Shown here piece by piece: positions 21,105-31,783 of a DNA stretch of 64,000 nt. Made by a program: the position numbers and the translations under genes. The stretch comes from Castanea sativa (Eukaryota; Streptophyta; Magnoliopsida; Fagales; Fagaceae). Location of the stretch: contig NC_134015.1 of the NCBI RefSeq assembly GCF_040712315.1, positions 8,273,945 through 8,337,944 on the forward strand. Direction: 5' to 3'. Position 1 is the first letter of the stretch; every line of letters begins with the position of its first letter. The notes under the pieces were generated by a model that was not told where the DNA came from, did not search any database, and worked only from the letters and a program-made list of their open reading frames with translations.

Positions 21105-23870
21105 TTTTTTTTTTAGAGTGGTTGGCATATGCATGAACGCATAATCCATCATGTTCATGTCCTAATTAAGCTTTCCTTTTCATTGATTAACTTGTTTCAT
21201 ATCTTAATCCAGCATAGTTTGCAAAATAATTTTTTTGCTGAACATATATAGTTTACAAAATAATTAAAAGCTGGAAAATTGTTTGGTAATAAAAAAAAAA
21301 TCTTTCTTAATTCACAACTGACAAAATTAAAACTTTTTGTCTTTTATTATCATTCAAACCTGGTAGGCATTTTGCACCTACGTACGTTGCCATGACATGA
21401 TCATTGATGTCCCAAGAAATTTTATTGCTATGGAATGTTCTCTAAATCGCAGAGTGACTCAGCAACAGCTAGGATATGCGCACTCTAGCATACTTGTTTA
21501 TGAGAATCAACAAACATTCAAGGATCCATTGCATGTTCTAGTTGAGCCTATTACAAGAGCAAGATCTAAGAAGATTAAAGAAGTACTTAATGGGTTGATT
21601 CAAGAAATTTGGGTTGATTCTAACGCAGGACATTCCAAGCTTGGCCCAAAGGAAGATGAAGGTGTAATAAATTTAATTCAAGCTATTGAGGGCTGATCTA
21701 GCTTAATTGAGAGTGATTTATGACGTTGATTAATGGCTGATTGACTTTCCAGCTTTATATCAGTTAATAGAGATTTTCCCTATTCTGGAGCTGCTATTTC
21801 AGACCAAATCTACCTGCATTTAGGGTTTTTATTATTTAGAACGTTTTTTTAGCTTTTTAGTCCTTGTTTTTAGATGCATTTAATGCTTTTAGATCAAATT
21901 TGATTCTTGATATGGTAAGGTATCAATTAGGAGTTATTTTAAAATATATTTTCTTGTCTGTCAAGTTTTATGGAGCCCTTAAATAGGCCCTTAAGTCTGT
22001 AAACGTTTTTCATATATTATTGAATAAAAATCAGAAAAGTGAGGTTTTGTTCTTCTTTTGGTTCTTAAAGAACTGTGAACTTATCAGGGATTCTTCTTTG
22101 TGGCGTTCAAACTTTATACTTTCGGTTCGTGATTCTTTATAATCATTGGGTCAAGGTGGTGTTACTTATACCTTTGGTTCGCGTTTCGATTATAAAAGTT
22201 GGGTCAGGATTTCTATAAAAAATCTGAATTTTAGCTTTCTTGGGCAAGTATTCCAATATTTTTGTTGGGTCTCAAAGCGTGTCGATTGAGGCTCGTATCA
22301 TTTGATATCAGATATTTTTGTGTCGATTGAAGGTTTTTTAGCTCTGATACCAAATAATACGAACCTCAATCGACACGCTTTGAGACCCAACAAAAATATT
22401 AGAATATTTACCTAGGAAAGCTAAAATTCAGATTTATGATAGAAACCCTGACCCAACGTTTATAATCGAAACGCGAACCAAATGTATAAGTTGACGTTGA
22501 CCCAATGATTATAAAGAATCACGAACAGAAGGTATAAAGTTTGAATGCCACAAGGAAGAATCCCTGATAAGTTCACAGTTCTTGAAGAACCAAAAGAAGA
22601 GTAAAGCCTTACTCACCTTTTCTGATTTTATTCAATAATCTATAAAAAAAAAAAAAAAAACGTTTACAGACTTAAGGGCCTATTTAAGGGTTCCATAAAA
22701 CTTGACAGACAAGAAAATATATTCTAAAATAATTCCTAATTGATACCTTACTATATCGGGAATCAAATTTGACTTAAAAAGCATTAAATGCACCTAAAAA
22801 CAAGGAAAAAAGCTAAAAAACGTTCTAAATAATAAAAGCCCTAAATTCAGGTAGATTTGGTCTGAAATAGCAGCTCTAGAATAGGAAAAATCTCTATTAA
22901 CTGATATAGAGCTGGAAAGTCAATCAGTCATTAATCCACGCTATAAATCACTCCCAATTAAGCCAGATCATCCCTCAATAGCTTGAATTAAATTTATTAC
23001 GTCTTTATCTTCCTTTGGGCTAAGCTTGGAATGTCTTGCGTTAGAATCGGCCCATTAAGTGCTTCTTTGATCTTCTTGGATCTTGCTCTTGTAATAGGCC
23101 CAACTGGAACAGGCAATGGATCCTTGAATGCTTGTTGATTCTCATCACTTGTTGTTGAAGATTAGTAATAATATACCAGTATCTGGTGATACAAACCTTA
23201 TTTTACTTCTATTATTCACATTGTTGCCTTTACATTGTTTGCCTTCAGTACTTTTACACTTAAATTAAAACATGATTCTAACTTTATTTAATTATTAAAT
23301 AATATGTATTTTTTTCTTACATAAGACAATTTCATAAAGTCGGTTTTATATAATTTGAGGCAAATATTTTCTTTCTTTCTCATGTGTAACTATCCTTTAA
23401 AATATTTTTATAAAATTTTAAATAACTAAAGGTGTTTTTTATTAAATAAATTAAAGATTACAATAAATATTATTTTTATATGCTTTAATTTTACAATGTA
23501 AGATAAATATGAAAAAAAAAAAAAAACAGATGGAAGGCATGTTTAAATATATAGTCAAGTAGAGTATGTTTTGATATAAACTCAAACTTTGATTTTCCCT
23601 GGGTTTCCAGGTGGGAGTGTGGAACATGGTGATCTTGGTTGATGGATGAAGAAAAGGGTCTTCAAGTTTTTTTATTTTTAATATTTTGGTTGTAAAGGTA
23701 AAGATACCAATAACTACCAAGCACAAACAAAGTGAAGCAATATTAGGTCTGCGGACAGAGCTGGAGCTCCGGTGGAGCAATGGTGGATATCTTGCACCAG
23801 ATTTTGAGGATAGAAAAGAAAGGAGAAAAATCTTGTTTTACCATGGTTAATATCACTAAACTATGGTTGT
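21105..23870. repeat. Segmental duplication, degenerate copy A
   Basis: Blocks here recur in the same order and orientation at 31795-36060. GCATGAACGCATAATCCATC is at about 21131 and 31823; GTGACTCAGCAACAGCT is at about 21452 and 32174; the ATTTGAGGCAAATATTTTCT block is at about 23353 and 32644; GGGAGTGTGGAAC is at about 23612 and 35851; TGTTTTACCATGG is at about 23833 and 36000. Copy A contains an extra 1.65-kb palindromic insertion (21499-23146) and lacks about 3 kb, including the SRC2-like gene present in copy B. Confidence 0.8.
21499..23146. mobile_element. Palindromic (foldback) insertion built from retroelement ends, 1648 bp
   Basis: Two arms of about 0.8 kb are inverted copies of each other around a centre near 22315-22340. 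It starts TATGAGAATCAACAAAC and ends GTTGATTCTCATC, and ACTTGTT flanks both sides (21492-21498 and 23147-23153). The paralogous locus at 32174-32230 lacks it, which confirms an insertion. Each arm carries the end of a Ty3/gypsy-type polyprotein (ITRARSKKIKE and LNGLIQEIW, 21540-21610), an LTR-like block (21694-22300, TGAT...ATCA; mirror 22355-22970) and a primer-binding-site-like TTTGGTATCAGAGC at the inner edge (right arm, minus strand). No transposase or complete retroelement is present. Confidence 0.75.
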
Positions 23871-24494
23871 GTTTAGTAAAAAAGAATACCTATAGAATTT
23901 AAGTCACTTAATTTGGGACTTTTCTTCTTGTTTTGGACGTAAACTAACTGAGTTTATATATCTAATATAAAATATATATACTAACATTGTCTTTAAAAAG
24001 TAAGAAATAGACTATATATGCACGCAATACACATTGACTGACCTAAAGTATTGTTTCTTTTAATTATTTAGCAGATTGTCCCAAATCTAATGGATGTTGC
24101 AAAATAAAATCAAGGAGTGAAGCTAATTTAGACATGTCGTCTTACTAGTTTGGAGGGAAAAAAAAAATTAACAATCAAAAATAAATTTTTTTTAATTTTA
24201 TATGAAATAATTATGCTTTTTACAAATCAAGGTGGTTCGGTGAGTGTGACAACTTTGGACTCAATGTGGAGCTGCAAATGGGTGAAGAGCATATTAAAGT
24301 TTAAACCTTAACCTCTCTTCTATTTGTATAGCAATAGCATCTCAACAACTGTGGCTATTATGCGTGTAAGTGATGTAAATTGTTTGATTTGGCCTACATT
24401 TGGTATGGATCAATGTTTTGTTGATGAAACAAATCCCAAATTCAATTTTTCTGAATTTAAGTAGCTGAAATCTCATAAGGTTTGGAGTCCATGC
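23154..24494. other. Non-coding, partly duplicated DNA
   Basis: Up to about 23870 this belongs to segmental copy A, similar to the SRC2 flanks in copy B. Beyond that I see only AT-rich DNA up to the CACTA element. No gene. Confidence 0.4.
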
Positions 24495-24497
24495 GGG

Positions 24498-25931
24498 CAC
24501 TACAAAAAACAGGGTCTATAGCCACGTTTCAAAAACGCGGCTATAGACCCCGAAAACGTGGCTATAGACCTAAAGCCGCGTTTTCTATGGCCGCGTTTAC
24601 AACCCCGGCCTAAGCGGCGCAGCAACAGACCCTACGGGTCTGTAGCCGCATTTTTAAAAACGCGGCTATAGGTTTTTTTTTTTTAAAAAAAAAAAATTCT
24701 GGGTGTTGCTGCGCCCCAAGAAATTCAAAATTCAAAAAAAAAAATTCAAAATTAGACGTAAACCCAGAAAATTCAAAATCAAATACAATCCCAAAAATTT
24801 CAAAATCAAACACAACATACTCACAATACAAACACACCCAAAAAATTCAAAATCAAACACAACATACTAACAATACAACCACAACTTGCTCCAAAATATA
24901 AGAACACAAACCCATAAATTTCCTCTCCTTCAACAAAGCCAACCCAAATCTAACACTAAATTCATTCAAGGAACACAAGTACAAGCTCAGAAACACAAAA
25001 GAACAAACTCAGAACACAAACCCATTTAAACAGAAGCACAATATTAGGAACACAATAGCACAAATTTAAAATTTTCAGCATTTTCTCCATTTTCTTACTA
25101 ACTAAACATAAAATTAAAAAATTAAAAAAAAACTAGATCTATAAAAAAAATCAGTGCCTGAGATGAAGAAAAAGAAGAAGAAGTAGCTGCAAAGAAACAA
25201 AGAAAAAAAAACAAAAAAGAGTTGTGCTGGAGTGAAGAAGAAAAAAAGATGCAGGAACTCCAAAGAAACAAAGAAAAAAAAAAAAAGAGTTACGTTGGAA
25301 AAATGAAGGAAGAAAGAAAAAGGAAAAAAAAGAAGAAGAAAGAAGAAGAAGAACCTGAAGAGTTAGTGAAGAAGGAAGAAAGAAAAGGAAAAAAAAAAAG
25401 GGAAAGAGAGAAGAACCTGAAGCTAAGTGAAGAATGAAGAAAGAAAAAAAAAGAAAAAAAAAAAAGAGAAAGGAAGTTATATTGAAATGCGGTGGGTGAG
25501 GATGTAGGTGGGAAAGGGAGGGGCACGTGGGAAGTTTAATTTTTTTTTTTTTTTTTTTTTTTTGTGAGCTGCGTTTCTAAAAACACAGCCAGAGCCTATA
25601 GCCGCATTTTCCAAAAACGCGGCTATAGGCCCCCTTATGGCTGCTTTTCTAAGCGCAGCTCCAAGCCCCTCTTTTTAAAAAAATTTTATTTGGTTGGAGC
25701 TGCGTTCACAAACGCAGCTCCAGGCCCCACTTTTAAAAAAAAATTTATTTGGCTGGAGCTGCGTTTGAAAACGCAGCCAGAGGGGGACCTATAGCCGCGT
25801 TTTCCAAAAACGCGACTATAGACTATGTCTATAGCTGCGTTTCTTAAAAACGCGGCTATAGATCAGCTATAGCCGCGTTTTTTTATAAACGCAGCTAAAA
25901 AACGCGGCTATAGTGCGCGTTTTTTGTAGTG
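24498..25931. mobile_element. Non-autonomous CACTA transposon (1434 bp)
   Basis: It starts CACTACAAAAAAC and ends GTTTTTTGTAGTG, a perfect 13-bp terminal inverted repeat with the CACTA signature. GGG flanks both sides (24495-24497 and 25932-25934), the expected 3-bp target duplication. The subterminal regions carry many copies, in both orientations, of a 12-16-bp word such as AACGCGGCTATAG: about six in the left 170 bp and ten or more diverged ones in the right 360 bp. These are the usual transposase-binding repeats. The middle (25080-25560) is a long purine-rich tract ending in poly-T, with no transposase or captured gene that I recognise. ORFs there are Lys/Glu low-complexity artefacts. Confidence 0.95.
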
Positions 25932-25934
25932 GGG

Positions 25935-26635
25935 TGACTTTCAATCTAACCTAACCCGACTCGTATCCTGCTTAGTCCTAGCTACTTTAGACAAGCCAGC
26001 ACCTCTTTCTTTTTCTTTTTCTTTTTCTTTTTTTAAATGTGAATGAGTGATATTATTAGAACAAGAACTTCAATACAAACAGTTTCGGTTGGGGGGCAAG
26101 GCGGGTTAAATTCACAACATGAAGACTAGGGGTAGGTGCCTATCCAGCTAAAAGTATTTTGGTCAAGACAAAATGTTGTAAACCAACTACAAACACACAA
26201 TCCCAATAGACCATAGTTATTACAACCGTACCTAACCAATGGTTAAACTGTCAACCAATGAACTGAACAAAAATTTGGGCTACTACTAAAGATATACCAG
26301 ATTAGCAAAAATAATCAATTAAAATGAGAAAAACCGGATGTTTTTTTTAAAAAAAACCGTACGATTTTATTCGAACTGTCCTCTTTTTTTATTTATTTAT
26401 TTATTTTATCTCAAGTAATTTCGATCAAATAACCGTACTTTCTTTAATTTTGCACATATATTTATGAATTTTTTCTTTACGTCTTTTAATTTTAAAAATT
26501 GAAAAAAGTAGTGAAAAGAAAATTCAAATGTCCTATTTTTGGGGTCATTTTTATGTATAAATACACATTAAGTTCTATCTTTGAATAAGTTTTTTGAACA
26601 ATAATATTCCATTAATATTAATATTTGTTATACTC
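25935..26635. other. Non-coding DNA right of the CACTA element
   Basis: No gene is seen; AT-rich with a TTTATTTATTTATTTTAT run near 26390. Confidence 0.35.
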
Positions 26636-28785
26636 GCATAAACACAGATTTATCATGGCCACCATTCCTCGTATATAGTGCGGTAGTGTTAACAGGACAA
26701 ATAATTCATTCTCGTCCCCATCATCATCTCTGCATCTACCTAGTCGCAAGGATGCTGATGTGAAACTGGCACATTTCAAAGCAACCAATTGTAGAAATAT
26801 TAGTCGTATAAAGGAGTAGGAACACACCTAAATGGACCTGGCCTCTTAATTTAGTTTTTAATTCTGTTTTTGTTTTTATTATTTAGTTAAAATTAATAAA
26901 TTAAATTTTTAAATTTATATGCTGATGTGTCATGGTGATGTGGCATTTTTTATAATATTTTAATTCTTCTGGCAACTACCTCAGCTATTTCCGTCGGTTG
27001 ATTGACGAAAATGACCAAAATAGAACGCGTTAATTGAATTAGGAACTAAAAGTGATAAAATTAAAATGTATGGACTCAAATGGAAAACCCCAAAATGTAA
27101 GGACTAAAAGTACATTTACGCCATTTATATATAATTTCAAGTATATTTTTATTATTGAAATGTGTAATTTTATTTGAAAAAATTGTAATAGTTGTAAGGC
27201 AAATTAACAAGAAATAGAGTTTTACAGTGAGGCGTGGCTTCACAGGGCCCTAAGGGGTAGGAATATATAGAGTAAGAAAAAACCATGCAGGGAGGGGACA
27301 AAAATCCTATTTTTCAGCCCCGCCCCGCCCCATTGCAATCTATAGGAGAGAGAAGAGAGTACTTATGATGGGACCCATTAATAAGGTGCGTTTTCCTTCA
27401 TTTCTCCCTTACAAACCAAATAAGGGAGAGGAAAAAAATTTATCCTTTCTTTTCACTCTCCTTTCCCCTCTCTTCCCCATTTCCCTTCCCTTCTCTCCCT
27501 CTTTGTTTTACCAAACAAAGTATAAGATGCAAAATAAAGGAGAGAAGAAAAGCCAAAAAATAGAAGTAAAGGGTAGGTGACTGATGTGGGTCATGTGGCA
27601 CAATAGAAAAAGTGAAGATTGTAAGAGTCCAAAATTGAAAAAGAAATGATTGATTCAAAATAGGTGACTGATGTGGCACAATAAAATATTAGTAGAAAAT
27701 TAAATTCTCTATTATTATACATACATATATTGAGAAGAATATTATTATATATGGTATAACTTTCCATTTTTGAATAGAAATATTATTTAAAAACTAGTTT
27801 AGAGGAAAATTCCTTTAATCCATCCTCGTATACTTTTAATTAGTCACATGATTTTTTAAATAAGTTATGTGATTTGTTAAAATGTGGATGTTTCCTATAA
27901 ATCACAATGGAATAAGTTGGAGGAGAACTTTGACATTTTGTTACATATATTTTAAGTGGGGGAAGGAGATTCGAACTTTAGAAGTGTCTATTAGAAATAT
28001 TAGAAATTTGCTATTCTCTCTATTTCTATATTTCTATGTGTAGTATAGTATAGTATAGATTAGTATTTTTCACACAAAACTAGACAAGTTTTTAATAGAC
28101 AATTAGTCAAGAATGCCGGCGCAAATCTTTTTATTCGCTTTAATTTCTATTTTTTATTTTAATAAAGCATGGACAGTGTAAACTTGTAGTTGCACTTTTA
28201 TATGAGTTTGATATTTAATTGATCCTCATGGGGCATGTGCCTGCTCCAAGCTGATCGTTTGGGATCTTTTCCTAGACTGTATGTAAAACACTAGGTTGAT
28301 CTAATAAGTGGTTTCCTATGAGTTATATTCGGATATTCCTCATTGTGATTGCATTATTGCAAGGTCCTGGAAGCATCATATATAATTTTTTTTTGATGAA
28401 TTTTCCTGGAAGCATCATATAATAAAACTATAATTAGAAATGATAAGAACAAGTCTATTTTCTTTATAAACACTGATAAGAACAAGTCACTGTTATTTAT
28501 AAGTCAATGTTTCATAAGTTGGACTAAGTCTTAGCTTTGCCAGGTCAATTTATATGTCTGAAAATGCCATTAAAGTTCAGAAAGATGGGTTTCAATTTAT
28601 ACTTTCATACCTTCAATTCTTTCTCAGCAAATGTTACATATACGGTGTCTTCATTGTGAATATTCTGCAAAAACTCTTCTGTGGTATTGAAGTTATTTTT
28701 TTTATATTTCAACAAATTTTTCTCCTGTTTCATTTGCAGCGTCAGTGGGTAAAGAGAGTAAGGAAAATTACCTCATGAAGCTGCT
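26636..28785 (-). pseudogene. Degenerate RAD9 copy (last, fifth and part of fourth exon)
   Basis: Two separated pieces match the intact RAD9 gene at 41544-47216 in order and orientation. At 26660-26770 the minus strand resembles the last exon: CAGTTTCACA and the Asp-rich GATGATGATGGGGACGAG survive, but the frame is broken. At 28590-28690 it resembles exon 5, giving EEFLQNIHNEDTVYVTF in place of EEFLQYTHTGDPVDVTF. At about 28725-28780 a piece matching part of exon 4 follows (TTTCATTTGCAGCGTCAG on the plus strand). Exons 6-9 are not recognisable. It follows copy A of the segmental duplication just as RAD9 follows copy B, so it is most likely the decayed RAD9 of that duplication. Confidence 0.75.
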
Positions 28786-28789
28786 ATTT

Positions 28790-29032
28790 ATTAGCGAAAG
28801 CGGTACGTTGTTTAGCATTTAGATTTTAGAGCATTATTCCTTTTCCTTTTTGTTTTCTCTTTCATTTTCAAGAGAACCAAACAGATCGAAACATGTGTCT
28901 TGAACCTGCTAGATCATGTTCCAATGCTCGAAAATTGAAATTTTAGGGTCACATGTGGTTTGATATATATATATATATTTTGCTGAAACATGTGGTTTAA
29001 TTTGATTTTTTGATTTTAATCAAGATTGATTA

Positions 29033-29083
<51 letters not shown>

Positions 29084-30123
29084 TGAAACATGTGGTTTAA
29101 TTTGATTTTTTGATTTTAATCAAGATTGATTAAGGCTTAGGGGTTTAAAATGTTGACAATTTAATTAAATATGTTGGATTCAAAATTATCAATAACCTGA
29201 GGCCATTTGTCGTAATTTATAACACATTTTAATTTTTTTTTTCCTTGTATCAGCCAGTTCGAAAGTCTTTTATACAACGCTTTCAAAAAAAAGTCTTTTA
29301 TACAACTATACATGCTTGTATTTATTTGATACGTTTTGGGCGTATTTAGATAAGTTTAGTGATCGATATGATACAATATTTACAATTTTAATAAGAATAG
29401 CTATTTTTGATACTCAATATTATAACATTTATCCATGTACAAGTTTTAAAGAAGGGAGGGTTTATTATAAATGGCCTATCCCACACATCATGTGCATATT
29501 TCAGTTTTTGAACTGAAATCGATTTCGGTTCAAACAAATTGTATGTATGATATGTGCATTGACAATTATCCTTAATCAAAATGGTATACACAAATTACAC
29601 TTATTTGGAGGATTAGTGATACTCTAAAATCATAAATATCATGTCAGAAAAAAGAAAAAAAAGAAAAAAAAATCTGGCTTTTGGGCTTCACTGAGCTATG
29701 GTTCTCACTTCTCATCTAACTTTTATGAGGTTTATTCGATGGGATAATAGTTTTAATGGGCTCTAAGCTGTTCTCGTCTTTGTTAGTTTGCTTCTGGGCC
29801 TCATTGTAGAACACGCCCCATGAAATGATATTTACAAGACGGTCGGTTAAATTAAAAGATGGGCCTGTTTTGATAGGTTGAAACTGTAGGTGTTGGGTCG
29901 TGATGATTTTTTATACATTTACAAATATATGAAAATAGTTAACAATTAAATAATAATTAAAATTATATTATTTGAGTTGATTAGATAGAATTATTTTCTT
30001 TTATAATGTTATAAAAATTAGATTCATAAATCTTGATCATTTAAAATTATGTATAAACTCTACTATAAAATTGATTATTCCAATTGTCAATCACTTACAA
30101 ATAATAACACATATTTTATGACC
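28790..30123. other. AT-rich intergenic DNA
   Basis: No gene is seen. It includes the AT microsatellite duplication at 28962-29162 and a segment (29430-29580) resembling 12690-12850. ORFs here are short and featureless. Confidence 0.35.
28962..29162. repeat. 100-bp tandem duplication with expanded AT microsatellite
   Basis: TGCTGAAACATGTGGTTTAA occurs at 28981 and exactly 100 bases later at 29081. Both copies continue into a TTTGATTTTTTGATTTTAATC stretch. Each is preceded by a TA dinucleotide run, about 18 bp in the first and about 45 bp in the second. Confidence 0.9.
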
Positions 30124-30266
30124 TTAGAGCATCCACAACAGTGGAGCTAAAAAATTAGCTTTTTAGCTTCACCAAATGTTACTTTATCTATTTTACCTAT
30201 ACATATCTACACATATGCTGCAACAGTAGATCTATTTTAGCTTTCAACACAATAAAATAATATAAA

Positions 30267-30354
30267 CTCCTACAATAAAATAATATATCTCCTACAATAA
30301 AATAATATATCTCCTACAATAAAATAATATATCTCCTACAATAAAATAATATAT
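30267..30354. repeat. 22-bp tandem repeat, four copies
   Basis: CTCCTACAATAAAATAATAT begins at 30267, 30289, 30311 and 30333, a strict 22-bp period. Confidence 0.92.
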
Positions 30355-31194
30355 CCCACAACTTAAAAAACATTCATACAACCAACCACAACCACCTTTA
30401 CCATCAGCCACAGTCACAACCACCACCACCACCACCACCACCAGTCCACAGCAGCAAAAAAAAAAAAAAAAAAAAAAAAACCAACCGAAATCTCCAATTT
30501 TTTTCCTCAACCCAGACCAAACAAAATCACCAATTATAAACAAAATAAAAATCATCAATCATAGAGCTGGGCTTCGGTGAGGAGGACAGTGTCGGCGTGG
30601 GTCTAATCGGCGGAAGAGAAGTGGATTGAGGCGGAGGTCTGATCGACGGATCGACGGTGAATCGGCGTTGGGTGAGCATTGAGATGGTGGACTGGACAGA
30701 GGTGTGGGTTTGATCGGCGGATTGGTTTGATCGACGGAAGTGAAACAGAGAGGTGGGTCTGAGTTGATCGGCGTGGGTCTGAGGCCGAGAGGGTTGATCG
30801 GCGTGGGTCGGCGTGGGTCTTAGTTGATCGGCGGTGGGTCTTACCAGGTGGAACGGTGACGTTGAAGACGGCAAGGGCCGGCGGCGGCGAGCTTGAGAGA
30901 GTTGAGAGCTTGGACGGCGTGGGCTGAGGTTGATCGGCGGTGAGCTTGAGAGAGTTGAGACGGCGTCGGCGTGGGTCTCAGCTGATCGGCGTGGATCTCA
31001 GCTGATGTTGAAGACGGCGTCGGTGGCGGTGAGCTTCAGAGAGTGACTGTGAAGAGAAAGAGAAGGAGAGAGTGAAATGGAGAGACTTTCGGAGTGACTG
31101 AAGAGAAAAGAGAGGGTAGCGTGAAAAGAGAGACCTGATCTATTATTTTTTAATCCATGCCCGAATAAATTTTTTTTTTTTTTATAACTCTCAG

Positions 31195-31230
31195 CTACAG
31201 TGCTCATGTATTGATACATGAGCACTGTAG
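31195..31230. repeat. 36-bp near-perfect palindrome
   Basis: CTACAGTGCTCATGTAT (31195-31211) is followed after two bases by its exact reverse complement ATACATGAGCACTGTAG. It lies 111 bp inside the right end of the Harbinger element. Confidence 0.93.
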
Positions 31231-31344
31231 CGCAAAGCTAAAATTTTTTAGCTTTGCCTCCACTGCTGCAGGAGGGTTTTTGTGGTTTGAGTGGAGCTAA
31301 AATAGCAATATAATTATTTAGCTCCACTGCTGTGGATGCTCTTA

Positions 31345-31739
31345 TCTATGTATTTATGTATTGGTGATAGCAATTCAAAGCCATATTCTTTCATGCACAA
31401 AGTTATTTCAAAGTGCCATCTTCAACAAAGTGCAGACAAAGTCATTTATTTTGTTTGGCTATCTATCTTATCTTATAATTTGTTTATCAGGATTAAGGCT
31501 CCACTAGTTTATGTATCTTATGTTATAATTTGTTTATCAAGATTAAAGCTCCATTAGTTTCCAAAGGAAAATTTCTGTGATAAATTTTTCTTCAGAATTG
31601 TTTGCTTCTGGCACGTAAAAAAATTATTTTCCCCCCAAATTTCTGTGATAATACTACTCTTTCCCTTAACTAAGTATTATTTTCCCTGTAGCTGATCAGG
31701 ACGCAGCACGCTACTTGGCATGGAATATTTAACCCTCTG

Positions 31740-31783
<44 letters not shown>

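Larger units (their letters stand above)
30127..31341. mobile_element. PIF/Harbinger-type non-autonomous element (1215 bp)
   Basis: It begins GAGCATCCACAACAGTGGAG and ends with the reverse complement CTCCACTGCTGTGGATGCTC, a terminal inverted repeat of about 25 bp with one mismatch. TTA flanks both ends (30124-30126 and 31342-31344). GAGCATC... termini with TTA targets are typical of Harbinger-group MITEs. The interior has a 22-bp tandem repeat, a CCA repeat and poly-A, a GC-rich segment (about 30570-31060) made of TTGATCGGCG/TGGGTCT repeats, and a near-perfect hairpin close to the right end. No transposase is present. The unusual length and the GC-rich core suggest it has acquired foreign sequence. 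Confidence 0.85.

Noticed and set aside
25222..25526. Lys/Glu-rich plus-strand and Phe/Ser-rich minus-strand open frames in the CACTA core
   Set aside because: Low-complexity translation of a purine tract; no domain and no codon signal.
30527..30874. Minus-strand 115-codon Pro/Thr/Arg-rich open frame in the Harbinger element
   Set aside because: It is the translation of short GC-rich tandem repeats; no independent evidence for a gene.
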